From Peribacillus sp. ACCC06369 (GTDB lineage: Bacteria > Bacillota > Bacilli > Bacillales > DSM-1321), in contig NZ_JAUCEN010000002.1 of the NCBI RefSeq assembly GCF_030348945.1, positions 2,232,001 through 2,296,000 of the forward strand: a stretch of DNA of 64,000 bases. Direction: 5' to 3'. The translations under genes were made by a program, and so were the position numbers. The notes below the pieces were generated by a model that saw nothing but the letters and a program-made list of their open reading frames with translations, was not told the origin of the DNA and ran no database searches. This document shows positions 18,134-27,537 of this stretch, piece by piece. Position 1 is the first letter of the stretch. Each line of letters begins with the position of its first letter.

Positions 18134-18847
18134 ATGTCAGAAGGTCTGGATTATAGGTTTTTAGTGGAAACCTTTTTTGTAGCGTTATCGGGGGTGCCGA
18201 CCGCATTATTCATTACAATTGTTGCTTTGATTATTGCCTTGCCATTAGGGTTTTTACTTGCTTTATCAAGAATAAATCAAATCCCGGTATTGAATCGCTT
18301 AGCACAGATATACGTTTCATTTGTCAGAGGAACGCCCGTCATTATCCAAATTTTCATTATATATAGCAGTGTGCCATTAATGCTGACTTCGATATTTGAA
18401 AAGTATGCTGTCGAAATGAATGTATACGATGTAAATCCGATATGGTACGCATTCATTGTTTTCTCGTTGAATACGACAGCTATTCTTACAGAGGTGTTTC
18501 GTTCGGCAATCAGCACAGTGAGCAAGGGGCAGCTTGAAGCTTCGTACGCTGTCGGATTAACAACTGTGCAAGCATTTAGAAGAATTATCATTCCACAGAC
18601 ATTGGTAGTGGCATTACCGAATATATGTACAGCAACAGTCAATCTGATTAAAGCGACATCATTAGGTTATGCTTTGTCATTGCAGGAAATCACTTTAAAA
18701 GCCAAAGTAGCTGCCAATGTTGGCTACAATTATGTTGAAGCATATATTGATATCTTTCTTGTTTACCTAATTTTATGTAGTTTGGTGGAATACTTGTTTA
18801 AAAGGTATGAAAAACGAGTAAGCAGGTTTAAAGCCGTGAGTATCTGA
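18134..18847 (+). CDS. Amino acid-type ABC transporter permease (second)
   Basis: A 237-residue paralogous permease with five or six membrane segments and its own EAA loop, LEASYAVGLTTVQAFRRIII. The block YVSFVRGTPVIIQIFIIYSS is typical of the family. It starts 12 bp after the first permease behind GAGGGGTGA. Two different permease subunits suggest a heterodimeric channel, as in cystine and histidine systems. Confidence 0.92.
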   Translation: MSEGLDYRFLVETFFVALSGVPTALFITIVALIIALPLGFLLALSRINQIPVLNRLAQIYVSFVRGTPVIIQIFIIYSSVPLMLTSIFEKYAVEMNVYDVNPIWYAFIVFSLNTTAILTEVFRSAISTVSKGQLEASYAVGLTTVQAFRRIIIPQTLVVALPNICTATVNLIKATSLGYALSLQEITLKAKVAANVGYNYVEAYIDIFLVYLILCSLVEYLFKRYEKRVSRFKAVSI

Positions 18848-18867
18848 AATGAGGAGGTGTGGCCGAA

Positions 18868-19623
18868 ATGCTAGAAATTAAAAATATTCATAAATCATTC
18901 GGTGAGAATGAGATTTTAAAAGGTGTGGATTTAAATATAGACAAGGGAGATGTGGTGGTAATTCTGGGTCCAAGTGGTTCAGGTAAGACAACTTTACTTC
19001 GATGCATTAACTTTCTTGAAAAAGCAGATCAAGGACATGCCGTTTTTGGAGATATTGATGTAAGTCTTAAAACAGCATCTAAAAAAGTGATTCATGGAAT
19101 AAGGCAAAAGATAGCCTTTGTTTTTCAAAATTATAATCTTTTCACTAATAAAACCGCATTGGAAAATGTAACGGAAGGACTGGTTATTGGAAGGAAGATT
19201 GCGAAAGAAGAAGCATATGAGATTGGTAAAAAAGCATTGGAAAAAGTAGGCTTGTCAGAAAAATATGATGCTTACCCTAGTGAACTCTCAGGCGGGCAGC
19301 AGCAAAGGGTGGGCATTGCGAGAGCGGTTGCTTTAAACCCTGACATTATTTTATTTGACGAACCAACTTCGGCATTGGACCCGGAATTGGTCGGTGAAGT
19401 ACTGACGGTGATGAAGCAAATTGCCAAAGAAGGAACTACGATGTTAGTCGTCACGCATGAAATGTCTTTTGCAAAGGATGTTGCAAACAGAGTGATTTTT
19501 ATGGATGCAGGTGTCATAGTGGAAGAGGGATCGCCTAAAGAAATTTTTGTGAATCCAAAAGAAGAAAGAACGAAGAGGTTCTTAAAAAGAGTTTTGCCGG
19601 AGGATTATATTTTTTATATTTAG
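18868..19623 (+). CDS. Amino acid-type ABC transporter ATPase
   Basis: A 251-residue GlnQ/HisP-type ATPase. Walker [10 protein letters not shown] near residues 34-42, the Q-loop in FQNYNLF, the signature [14 protein letters not shown], Walker [15 protein letters not shown] and the H-loop VTHEM are all intact. ATG 18868 is preferred because GAGGAGGTG lies 8 nt before it. An in-frame GTG at 18859 falls inside the ribosome binding site. Last gene of the operon. Confidence 0.94.
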   Translation: MLEIKNIHKSFGENEILKGVDLNIDKGDVVVILGPSGSGKTTLLRCINFLEKADQGHAVFGDIDVSLKTASKKVIHGIRQKIAFVFQNYNLFTNKTALENVTEGLVIGRKIAKEEAYEIGKKALEKVGLSEKYDAYPSELSGGQQQRVGIARAVALNPDIILFDEPTSALDPELVGEVLTVMKQIAKEGTTMLVVTHEMSFAKDVANRVIFMDAGVIVEEGSPKEIFVNPKEERTKRFLKRVLPEDYIFYI

Positions 19624-19975
19624 GTTATGTTCACTTTCTCTTTTGATATGTGATTGAAACAAACGAATGAAAATAACGTTTGTTCGAGGGATTCGGAATG
19701 TCGTTAAGTGAATTGATAGTAAAAATTCAAAAATTGAATTAAGCAAAAGCAAAAATACACGGTTGAAAGAATTCTTTATCCATTTACTTGCATCATCATT
19801 TTCTGCAAGTGAACAAGCATTTCAACAAGTGATCGAACGCAAAAATAAAGATGGCTAAACTTGTGTAGATTGTGACTCTTTAAACATATACCTCTATAGT
19901 TCATTACAAGCAGAATAGAATAATGAAAGAAATATACTTTTGTGGAAATTGAAAACTGTAAAGGAGAATAAAAAC
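19624..19975 (+). other. Spacer after ABC operon
   Basis: AACAAACG (19658-19665) pairs with CGTTTGTT (19677-19684), but no T-run follows, so it is a weak terminator candidate at best. A 96-nt open stretch at 19763-19858 (FFIHLLASSFSASEQAFQQV and a short lysine-rich end) reads like protein but has no ribosome binding site and may be a gene relic. No recognisable gene. Confidence 0.35.
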
Positions 19976-20506
19976 TTGCGTAATCAACCATGGAGTAAAG
20001 TAAAGAAAAAGTTAGAGAGTTTTATCTGTGACTCTCTAAAAAATAGAGTTCAGTTTACTGTTACGAATTATCGAAAGGCTCACGACCGATTAGGACGAGC
20101 TTTTATTACTGTTGATAAAAAGGAAATCCTAAATATGTGTACGATAACATCTGATAGAGAAATGTTCAGAAAAGAAAATGAAATAAGAAATGCCAAAAGT
20201 ATTGAATACGATGTCTATAATGGAAATCAGAACTATGAGATAGGGATACAAGCACATGAAATGATTAAAGCAGAGGGGATTTTTGCACAGTATGACTTTT
20301 TTTATGCGGTTGAAGAATATTTTAATTTACCAATAGAAATTTCCTTAAAATCAGATGATATGATTATAAAGATTCTTTCTCTGATAGATAGAAGAGTTGG
20401 GATGCGTACGTTACAAGGACTTAAAAAATCCATCCTAAATGAAAAGGAAACTATCCAGTATTTTTATAACTTGCGATGTGAAGCAGAGGGAATAAGAACT
20501 TCCTAA
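19976..20506 (+). CDS. SF0329-like conserved protein, TTG start
   Basis: A 176-residue soluble protein, cytoplasmic by lack of a signal or membrane segment. WSKVKKKLESFICDSLKNRV, then YRKAHDRLGRAFITVDKKEI, looks like the family annotated SF0329 in Bacilli. I know of no assigned function. The start is taken as TTG 19976 because AAGGAG lies 9 nt upstream. The ATG at 19940 would add 12 residues and lacks a ribosome binding site. Downstream, 20507-20730, the sequence continues briefly with gene-like but broken frames (KYAWSVSVRTLFISEEKQYG near 20530-20590), so a second gene may have decayed there. Confidence 0.65.
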   Translation: MRNQPWSKVKKKLESFICDSLKNRVQFTVTNYRKAHDRLGRAFITVDKKEILNMCTITSDREMFRKENEIRNAKSIEYDVYNGNQNYEIGIQAHEMIKAEGIFAQYDFFYAVEEYFNLPIEISLKSDDMIIKILSLIDRRVGMRTLQGLKKSILNEKETIQYFYNLRCEAEGIRTS

Positions 20507-20730
20507 AAAGCGCTATGCTATACTTGAACAAGTATGCGTGGAGTGTGAGCGTTAGGACGTTATTTATTAGTGAGGAAAAACAATACGGATGGATAGTGAA
20601 AAAACATGAACCTCCTGCAAATATGAGTGGGAAACCTAGCTCATTGGCAGGAAGTATAAAGTATTTTCTTTGTATAAAGTGAATCACAATGAGCAATGGT
20701 GTCTTTTCCTTTAAAGTAGAGAATCAGCAT

Positions 20731-21633
20731 TTAGGCATCGTTCCTAACATCCCACTTAAAAAAGCTATGTATTTCCTCTACCAACTTACATACTGCAGGA
20801 GACAGATATCGATCTTTCAAATAGGCCAGGTAAACAGTCCTTTCCAATGAATTCGAATCTATTGCACGAATTGCAGTATTGCGTGTTGCAGCGGATTTTA
20901 TATAGCTTTCCGGTAAAATTGTAACCCCAAGTCCTTCTTCCACCAAACTGCAAGCTGCTTCAAGCCTTTCTATTTCGTATAAGATATTGGGAATTGCATT
21001 TTCATCCTTAAATGCTTTTAAGATATCATCTCTTGTTTGAAATCCAGTTGTACTGATGATCAATTCTTTCTTTGCAAGGTCTTGGAAAGTGATGGACTCT
21101 TTTTTGTTTAATTCATCATCTTTATGGATCAAAAGCATGAATTTTTCATTATATAGGGGGGTGGACACGATTTCCTCGTTGTTAATGGGCTGGTTCGTGA
21201 TGGTGAAATGAACATTATACCGATTTAACGAATCGATAACTTTCTCTTCCCCTAATATTTCCCTGACTTTTATATGAATATTAGGATAATTGACTTTAAA
21301 GTTCCTGATTAACTTCGGGAACCAAAATTTGAATGATTCAATGGAACCTATTGATACTGTTCCACTTCCAACATCCTTCATTTCCTCAAGTTCCACTTGC
21401 ATATTATTGAATTTTCTTAACAGGTCAATAGATCTCGTATAAAAAATCTCCCCTGCTTCCGTAAGCTCTAGCCCCCTTGTATTACGTTCCAAAAGCTGCA
21501 AACTAACTTCTTTTTCCAATTTCATGATGGCATTGCTTAAGGAAGGTTGAGATATATGTAGTATTTTAGCAGCTTGGGAGTAATTCTTTTCTTGGACAAT
21601 GGTAGTGAAATAACGAAGTTGGCGCAAATCCAT
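20731..21633 (-). CDS. LysR family transcriptional regulator
   Basis: A 300-residue LysR-type regulator of the CynR/CysB-like size. The N-terminal HTH (LRQLRYFTTIVQEKNYSQAA, then LHISQPSLSNAIMKLEKEVS) is followed by a standard effector-binding domain. It is divergent from the formimidoylglutamase-like gene with 124 bp between start codons, so it probably controls that gene and itself. The effector may be a histidine-degradation intermediate (inference). Confidence 0.9.
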   Translation of the reverse strand: MDLRQLRYFTTIVQEKNYSQAAKILHISQPSLSNAIMKLEKEVSLQLLERNTRGLELTEAGEIFYTRSIDLLRKFNNMQVELEEMKDVGSGTVSIGSIESFKFWFPKLIRNFKVNYPNIHIKVREILGEEKVIDSLNRYNVHFTITNQPINNEEIVSTPLYNEKFMLLIHKDDELNKKESITFQDLAKKELIISTTGFQTRDDILKAFKDENAIPNILYEIERLEAACSLVEEGLGVTILPESYIKSAATRNTAIRAIDSNSLERTVYLAYLKDRYLSPAVCKLVEEIHSFFKWDVRNDA

Positions 21634-21757
21634 ATATTCTCCTTTCTATAGCTTTAAACTATAGATATATTAAAATTTAGTATTGGTAATTATATATTAT
21701 CTCATTTATAATTTTTAAAAAAGATATTTCGGAATTTTTAAAATAAAGGAGAAAATT

Positions 21758-22714
21758 ATGTATATTAAACCGAATTTGGATTATTGGAATGGAAGGGTTG
21801 ATTCCCATACTGACATGGACAGCTTCAGATACCACCAACGAGTACGTTTGGCACCGATTTCGGAATTACCCATCTCTTCCGAAGCATCCAGAACCTTTGG
21901 AATGATTGGCTTCAAATGTGATGAAGGAGTCAAAAGGAATAAAGGCAGGATTGGTGCTGCAGAGGGTCCTGATCACATTAGGAAGTCCTTGGCAAAATTA
22001 CCATGTCATTTATCTTCCCAAACCGAGCTGTTGGATGCTGGAAATGTAACGTGTGAAGGTCCAGAGATGGAGGCTGCCCAAACTCAACTGGGATCAGCTG
22101 TTGCCAAAATATTGGAGAGTAAAGCGATTCCTATCATACTTGGCGGAGGACATGAAACCTTTTATGGCCATTATCTTGGGATTAGAAAATACATTGGACC
22201 AAAGGCTAGGTTAGGAATCATTAATATTGATGCTCACTTTGATATGAGGCCTTATGAAAAAGAAAGTTCATCAGGAACGATGTTTAAGCAGATTTTGGAC
22301 GAGGATCAAAGTTGTGGATATTTATGTGTCGGAATTCAGAAACAGGGAAATACGAAGGCCCTGTTTGAAACTGCTGAGAGGAATAAGGTCGATTACATAT
22401 TGGAAGAAGATTTGTCATTGAACGAAATGGATGAAACCAAGCAGCGGATTAATGAATTCGTTAAGAAAAATGACTTCATTATTCTTACATTATGTACGGA
22501 CGTTATTGATTCAGCCTACGCACCTGGGGTAAGTGCACCCTCTCCGTTTGGACTTAATCCGAAATTGGTCCGTGCGATTATTAGGCATGTCGTATCAAAT
22601 GAAAAGATCCTCTCCTTTGATATCTCGGAAGTGAATCCTTCGTTGGACGAAAATAATAAAACGGTTACTTTGGCAGCACATTTAATAAATGAGGTTTTGC
22701 TGAATTTTAAATAA
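21758..22714 (+). CDS. hutG: Formimidoylglutamase-like ureohydrolase
   Basis: A 318-residue member of the arginase/agmatinase/formimidoylglutamase family. In HutG enzymes it hydrolyses N-formimidoyl-L-glutamate to glutamate and formamide. Manganese ligands H132 (LGGGHE) and D158/H160/D162 (NIDAHFD) are in place. The last motif reads LCTDVIDSAYAPGVSAP: D248 is present, but Cys246 stands where arginases have an Asp ligand. The long YAPGVSAPSPFGL region favours HutG over arginase. It is alone here, without the other hut genes, and is probably regulated by the divergent LysR protein. ATG follows AAAGGAG. Confidence 0.82.
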   Translation: MYIKPNLDYWNGRVDSHTDMDSFRYHQRVRLAPISELPISSEASRTFGMIGFKCDEGVKRNKGRIGAAEGPDHIRKSLAKLPCHLSSQTELLDAGNVTCEGPEMEAAQTQLGSAVAKILESKAIPIILGGGHETFYGHYLGIRKYIGPKARLGIINIDAHFDMRPYEKESSSGTMFKQILDEDQSCGYLCVGIQKQGNTKALFETAERNKVDYILEEDLSLNEMDETKQRINEFVKKNDFIILTLCTDVIDSAYAPGVSAPSPFGLNPKLVRAIIRHVVSNEKILSFDISEVNPSLDENNKTVTLAAHLINEVLLNFK

Positions 22715-22835
22715 TATATGGACATGGATTATGGGTAACTCCCACGCAATAACAAGAGGTATTCCTCATCGACCTTTTTGCTATCCCGATTATCATCATC
22801 AGTAAAAATTTGTTGAAGTGAAAAACCTTTTGACC

Positions 22836-22870
22836 AGACTGTCTGTGATCATTCATGGACAGTCTTTTTT
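22836..22870 (+). terminator. Intrinsic terminator after hutG
   Basis: AGACTGTC (22836-22843) pairs with GACAGTCT (22858-22865), followed by T6. It lies about 120 bp after the hutG stop codon. The intervening 22715-22835 shows no gene. Confidence 0.85.
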
Positions 22871-23008
22871 ATGTATATGTAAATAGCGGTGAACTCCTAT
22901 ATAGACTCATCATTAGTGGATTAACTACGACTCTACTAAAGGTCAAAAATGATTATTGTGGGTTTTTGGTTTATAATAACAACCATCTAGCCTAATGAGG
23001 GGGATCCT

Positions 23009-23164
23009 ATGAATGAATATAATGTAACGGTCAGGAATGGCAGTACCTTAATTTTGTCAGAAATCATTAAAGCTGAAGATGAGAGAGAAGTCCTGGGCAC
23101 ACTTTTGATTTCCAGCGAATTATTTAATCAACCATTTACCGACATCAGGATTTTAGAACGCTGA
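23009..23164 (+). CDS. Small conserved-looking protein of 51 residues
   Basis: A short open frame with ATG at 23009 behind the strong site GAGGGGGA and TGA at 23162-23164. The product (starting MNEYNVTVRNGSTLILSEII, ending DIRILER) is soluble, acidic to neutral and beta-rich in appearance, with no signal peptide, membrane segment or cysteine. I do not recognise it. The good ribosome binding site, balanced composition and position just before a promoter-like gap suggest a real gene. Confidence 0.6.
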   Translation: MNEYNVTVRNGSTLILSEIIKAEDEREVLGTLLISSELFNQPFTDIRILER

Positions 23165-23224
23165 TTTGTACCTACCCGTCCCATTTGTTACACTGTAATA
23201 AATCTTAAAACGGTAGGCGATATT

Positions 23225-23896
23225 ATGTGCGGACGTTTCACGCTTTTCACGGACATTGAAGAAATAAAAGAACGGTTTAATATTCAAGGACCTTTTGATG
23301 AAGAATACCAATTCAGCTACAATATTGCACCTTCCCACTCCGTGCTATCCGTCACTAATGACGGGGCAAGGAATCGACTTGGATATCTTCGGTGGGGACT
23401 CATTCCTTTCTGGGCAAAAGATGAAAAACTGGGCTACAAAATGATCAATGCCAGAGCGGAAACCATTGCTGAGAAGGCAAGCTTCAAGAATGCGTATAAG
23501 AAGAAACGATGCTTGATAATCGCTGATTCATTTTATGAGTGGAAGAAGGAACCCGGGCGAAAAATACCCATGCGAATAAAGCTTAAAAATCATGCGGCAT
23601 TTGGAATGGCCGGTCTCTGGGAATCCTGGAAATCTCCAGAAGGAATCAACATCTATTCGTGCTCAGTTATCACAACAGTTCCTAATGAGCTAATGACCAG
23701 CATTCATGACCGCATGCCTGTCATCCTTAAACCTGAAGATGAAAAAGATTGGTTGAATCCATCCATTAATGATCCTGCCTTTCTGCAGCAGTATTTAAAA
23801 CCATTCGATTCTGAACAAATGGAAGCATTTGAGGTATCGACTGATGTGAATTCAACTAAAAATAATTCACCAAACCTAATACAACAAATTTGCTAA
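23225..23896 (+). CDS. SOS response-associated peptidase, HMCES/YedK family
   Basis: A 223-residue SRAP protein. The family shields abasic sites in single-stranded DNA through a covalent bond from Cys2, exposed after Met1 removal. The N-terminus MCGRF gives that cysteine. Asn78-region NARAE, the FYEWKK block with its catalytic Glu and the late HDRMPVIL motif with the conserved His are all present. Length is normal. It is monocistronic, ending in a terminator that overlaps the stop codon. I see no obvious LexA box upstream. Confidence 0.93.
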   Translation: MCGRFTLFTDIEEIKERFNIQGPFDEEYQFSYNIAPSHSVLSVTNDGARNRLGYLRWGLIPFWAKDEKLGYKMINARAETIAEKASFKNAYKKKRCLIIADSFYEWKKEPGRKIPMRIKLKNHAAFGMAGLWESWKSPEGINIYSCSVITTVPNELMTSIHDRMPVILKPEDEKDWLNPSINDPAFLQQYLKPFDSEQMEAFEVSTDVNSTKNNSPNLIQQIC

Positions 23897-23920
23897 GAGG
23901 TCCTTAGACCTCTTTTTATT
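23895..23920 (+). terminator. Intrinsic terminator overlapping SRAP stop codon
   Basis: AAGAGGTC (23895-23902) pairs with GACCTCTT (23907-23914) around a 4-nt loop, followed by TTTATTTTA. The left arm begins inside the TAA stop codon. The following 23921-24230 is AT-rich leader DNA with no gene. Confidence 0.88.
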
Positions 23921-24233
23921 TTAGTTCCGTCCCGACAAATGACATTATTCGAAATTTTTTATCCAAATATCACAATTAACCCAAAAACCTTATTTACTGT
24001 ACATGTAAAAGTCCCTTTATAATATTAAGGTCCACACTTGAAATACTTTTAAACTAAACCTTGCGAAAATACATAAAATGCTGTACTCTTATATTTGCTT
24101 TTCAAAAAGGGCTTTCGATGTCACTTTCCGAGAGTGGACAGAGGTAAACTTGGAGCGGTTATAGCAAGTTACCAGCCTGCTTCTTTTCTCTTGGACACCG
24201 GTGCATTTGATAATATCATTATATAATTTAAAT

Positions 24234-24345
24234 CTTCTTATCAAGAGAGACGGAGGGACTGGCCCGAAGATGTCTCGGCAGCAGACTTTAATAGGAGTGC
24301 TGTGCCAAATCCAGCAGGCTGATTTTTGCCTGAAAGATAAGGAGA
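24234..24345 (+). ncRNA. SAM-I (S-box) riboswitch
   Basis: Read as RNA the sequence carries the S-box core: the P1 5' strand CTTCTTATC, then AGAGA and GGAGGGACTGGCCC, the CTCGGCAGC block, GTGCTGTGCCAAATCC, and the P1 3' strand GAAAGATAAGGAG. P1 arms pair as in other S-box leaders. It binds S-adenosylmethionine, and high SAM frees the downstream terminator. It lies upstream of the MetT-like transporter, as expected for methionine uptake control. Confidence 0.95.
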
Positions 24346-24361
24346 GCGTTTTTTATAAATT

Positions 24362-24404
24362 AAAAGACCTCTTCTTGTTGTGTTTAATGGAAGAGGTCTT
24401 TTTT
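24362..24404 (+). terminator. S-box expression-platform terminator
   Basis: AAAAGACCTCTTC (24362-24374) pairs with GAAGAGGTCTTTT (24390-24402), a perfect 13-bp stem, followed by T-rich DNA. It lies between the SAM riboswitch and the transporter start, so it is the regulated attenuator. Confidence 0.93.
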
Positions 24405-24516
24405 ATGCTGAAAGTATTTTTAGCTATAGCTTCCATGAAGGTGTTATTTACGAAAAATGTTAGAAGAATAAGTGCTGTGACACATGTCATGGGAAAAATA
24501 AAAAGAGGTGTTCATC

Positions 24517-25833
24517 ATGAGTGCAAACAATAAAGGGAATCCGTGGGCATTGATCCCATTTGTCGTTTTTTTAATTTTATTTATAGGGTCCGGAATCATT
24601 ACTAAAGATTTTTATTCTTTTCCGGTGATTGTAGCGATTTCAATTGCATCGGCAGCAGCATTGGCAATGAATCGGAAAGAGACACTCAATCATAAGGTTG
24701 ATATCTTCTGTAAAGGTGCCGGGGACGCCAATATTATGTTAATGGTTATCATTTTCCTTTTGGCAGGCGCTTTTGCCGAAGTTGCAAATGGCATGGGGGC
24801 AGTTGAATCTACGGTGAATCTTGCCTTAGCGGTTTTTCCGCAAAATCTATTAATGGTAGGGATTTTCATCATCGCTTGCTTTATCTCTCTATCCATGGGG
24901 ACGAGCATGGGAACGATTGTAGCACTAGCACCTATTGGGGTGGGAATTAGTGAGCAAACCGATATTTCGCTTGCCTTTTCAATGGCGGCCGTTATAGGTG
25001 GTGCGATGTTTGGGGATAACCTTTCCTTCATTTCAGATACGACAATCGCTGCAGTTCGTACGCAGGGAACGAAAATGAAGGATAAGTTCAAAGTGAATTT
25101 TTTCATTGTTTTACCTGCGGCCATCATCACATGTGTCATCCTTGGAATTTTAACAATGGGTGAACAAGCAGACATCGCTCAACATTCTTATAATTGGGTG
25201 AAGATCCTTCCATATCTTTGTGTATTGATCACTGCATTGGCAGGTGTCAATGTGTTCCTGGTCCTATCCATCGGAATCGTATTTGCCGGAATTATCGGCT
25301 TGGCGGATGGAAGTTATCAACCGTTGGGTGTCATTCAAAAAATCGGAGAAGGGATGGCGGGAATGTATGAAATCTCTTTCCTGGCCATTTTAATCGCAGG
25401 CATGGTAGCTGTAATCAAGCATAATGGCGGTATCGATTATCTTCTCCACCTCGTGACCAGAAACAGCAAAACTAAAAAAGGGGCTGAATTCAGCATTGCC
25501 GGGCTTGTTGGTTTGACGAACCTTTCCACGGCAAATAACACGATATCAATTATCATTGCCGGGCCACTTGCCAAAAATATTGCTGAAAAGTATGGGATTG
25601 ATCTGCGTAAATCGGCGAGCTTGCTTGATGTTTTTGCATGCTGCATTCAGGGGTTAATTCCATATGGGGCACAACTGCTTGTTGCTGCTGGGGTAGCACA
25701 TATTTCTCCGATAAGCATCTTGCCGTATTCATATTACCCAATACTAATTGGCCTTTGTGGAGTCATAGCCATCTTGATTGGTTATCCGCGATTTCAGCCG
25801 GTAGATAATGAAACGAAGAAACGTACTTCTTAA
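24517..25833 (+). CDS. metT: NhaC-family transporter, probable methionine carrier MetT
   Basis: A 438-residue NhaC-type antiporter/symporter with 11-12 membrane segments. Conserved stretches include LSMGTSMGTIVALAPIGVGI, AVIGGAMFGDNLSFISDTTI and LTNLSTANNTISIIIAGPLA. NhaC-family genes under S-box control were proposed as methionine transporters (MetT) in comparative riboswitch work, and the SAM riboswitch here makes that the best call over sodium/proton exchange. ATG 24517 follows AGAGGTG. A GTG at 24508 overlaps that site and is less likely. Direct transport of methionine is inference. Confidence 0.85.
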   Translation: MSANNKGNPWALIPFVVFLILFIGSGIITKDFYSFPVIVAISIASAAALAMNRKETLNHKVDIFCKGAGDANIMLMVIIFLLAGAFAEVANGMGAVESTVNLALAVFPQNLLMVGIFIIACFISLSMGTSMGTIVALAPIGVGISEQTDISLAFSMAAVIGGAMFGDNLSFISDTTIAAVRTQGTKMKDKFKVNFFIVLPAAIITCVILGILTMGEQADIAQHSYNWVKILPYLCVLITALAGVNVFLVLSIGIVFAGIIGLADGSYQPLGVIQKIGEGMAGMYEISFLAILIAGMVAVIKHNGGIDYLLHLVTRNSKTKKGAEFSIAGLVGLTNLSTANNTISIIIAGPLAKNIAEKYGIDLRKSASLLDVFACCIQGLIPYGAQLLVAAGVAHISPISILPYSYYPILIGLCGVIAILIGYPRFQPVDNETKKRTS

Positions 25834-25856
25834 TAATGAGAATAAGCATGAAAATA

Positions 25857-25886
25857 AACCTTGAATCATTAGATTCAGGGTTTTAC
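25857..25886 (+). terminator. Terminator after metT
   Basis: AACCTTGAATC (25857-25867) pairs with GATTCAGGGTT (25872-25882), with one mismatch and a 4-nt loop, followed by TTACTTTG. It ends the metT transcript. Confidence 0.75.
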
Positions 25887-26033
25887 TTTGTAAGGTGTAT
25901 GGAAACATTGGTGAAAAATAATTAAAAAGAGCGATGTCACCCTCGCTCTTCCATCAGTTTAAGTGTTATCAATGTTTAAGAATTCCGATTCATATTGATT
26001 AACCCAACGCATAATGGTTGTGTGAGCTAGTCG

Positions 26034-26576
26034 TTATGAATAGAGGACAACACCAACTAAACCAGAAAGAATAATGACATAGGCTGGGTGCCAGCGTAAT
26101 TTCAATAGGGCAAATAACGATAATCCAAAAACGAGTAATAAGCTTATCGTATGCCAAGAAAAGTTCAGGGCTATCAAATGATTGGAAAGTGCAAAGCTGA
26201 TAGCTGCAAAGAGGATTAAACTAGTGACAACGGGTCTTAATCCATAAAACATCGATTGAATAACTGGATAATGATTCAATTTGCTGAAGAAGGTGGCTAT
26301 AACGGTTACGAGTATAATGGCTGGAAGCAAGATTCCGAGAACGGATGATATGGCTCCTGCTAATCCAGCAGTCGAATAGCCTACGAGAATGGCACTATTG
26401 GTGGTGATAGGCCCGGGAGACATGCCGGAAATAGCGATTACATCGGTAAATTGTTGCGTCGTCATCCACCCATGCTGTAAGACTTCCGATTCTATTACCG
26501 GAATCATGGCGTATCCGCCTCCAAACGATACAAAGCCGATAATAAAGAAGGTGCTAAACAACTCCCACAATTCCAT
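26034..26576 (-). CDS. Chromate transporter, short subunit (second gene)
   Basis: A 180-residue CHR-family half-protein with about five membrane segments. FVSFGGGYAMIPVIESEVL and SGMSPGPITTNSAILVGYS are the signature blocks. CHR transporters come as one long or two short homologous chains, and here this subunit pairs with the next gene on the same strand to form the complete exporter. The physiological substrate may be chromate or sulfate-like anions. Gap between the two genes is 87 bp. Confidence 0.9.
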   Translation of the reverse strand: MELWELFSTFFIIGFVSFGGGYAMIPVIESEVLQHGWMTTQQFTDVIAISGMSPGPITTNSAILVGYSTAGLAGAISSVLGILLPAIILVTVIATFFSKLNHYPVIQSMFYGLRPVVTSLILFAAISFALSNHLIALNFSWHTISLLLVFGLSLFALLKLRWHPAYVIILSGLVGVVLYS

Positions 26577-26663
26577 TATTATACATCACACACTTTCTTG
26601 AAAATTAGTTAGACCGTTTATTCCTATAACCTTCAGAAAAATAACTGTGATCTTTCATGGAAC

Positions 26664-27293
26664 CTATATGCCAGCACCCATGAAGTATTCGAAATCGTTT
26701 TCTTCTATTTTCTTTTCTTTTCGGTCCATCTTGACATCGAAACCTAATTTCCTCTTAATAGAGATGGTCACAATACCTGTTATAGCCCCTGCTAATATAA
26801 CCAAAACAGGGTGAACGAAGAAAAGGACTGGGATTCCAACTATCAAAATACAGAAAGTTGATTTGTCAACAATAGCGGTTTTTCCTATCTTGATAGCCGC
26901 ATAAGCGATGATGGCCACTATCGAAGCTCTAATCGATATGAATGCGGATTCTATCTTCGGATTATCGTGAATGAAAAAATACAAAATGCCGAGGATTAGA
27001 ACAATTAAACATGTAGGTAATGAAACACCGATCATGGCTGCCATTGCGCCCTTCATTCCGGCAATTCGATGGCCGATAAAGGTGGCGGAGTTAATGGCGA
27101 CAGCTCCCGGTACGGATTGAGATAAAGCAAAAACATCCGTAACTTCTTCGTTTGTCAGCCATTTTCTTTTCTCCACTACTTCTTTTTCGATTAAGGGGAT
27201 CATCGCAAACCCGCCTCCGAATGTCACAGGTGCCATTTTAAAAAAGGTCCAAAATAATTGGAACAGTGTTTTCCATTGTCCTTTCATTGACAT
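26664..27293 (-). CDS. Chromate transporter, short subunit (first gene)
   Basis: The partner half-protein, 209 residues. FGGGFAMIPLIEKEVVEKRK and SQSVPGAVAINSATFIGHRI are the corresponding CHR blocks, with about five membrane segments and a charged C-terminal tail rich in Lys/Glu. ATG 27293 is preferred because AAAGGAAG lies 6-7 nt upstream. The in-frame GTG at 27299 lies nearly inside that site. First gene of the minus-strand pair and divergent from a LysR gene. Confidence 0.88.
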   Translation of the reverse strand: MSMKGQWKTLFQLFWTFFKMAPVTFGGGFAMIPLIEKEVVEKRKWLTNEEVTDVFALSQSVPGAVAINSATFIGHRIAGMKGAMAAMIGVSLPTCLIVLILGILYFFIHDNPKIESAFISIRASIVAIIAYAAIKIGKTAIVDKSTFCILIVGIPVLFFVHPVLVILAGAITGIVTISIKRKLGFDVKMDRKEKKIEENDFEYFMGAGI

Positions 27294-27537
27294 CCTCACT
27301 TCCTTTGCTGCTCTGTTTAATTCTTATCATTAACATATCAAAGAAAAAGGACTAGGTAAATTGCAACAAAATCATCGGGTATAACAAAACGTTATACCCA
27401 GAAGCTTTATCCGTTTTATATAGAATTTCATTAATGCCCACCTAATCAGGGGAAATAGCGTTGTTTTCTTATTTCACCATTTAGCTATATGATGCTATCA
27501 TTTTATTAAACCATTAAAAGACAAGGAGGTCGGTTTC

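Noticed and set aside
19763..19858. Short protein-like frame after the ABC operon
   Set aside because: Only 31 residues, TTG start without ribosome binding site. Perhaps a relic, but nothing supports a gene.
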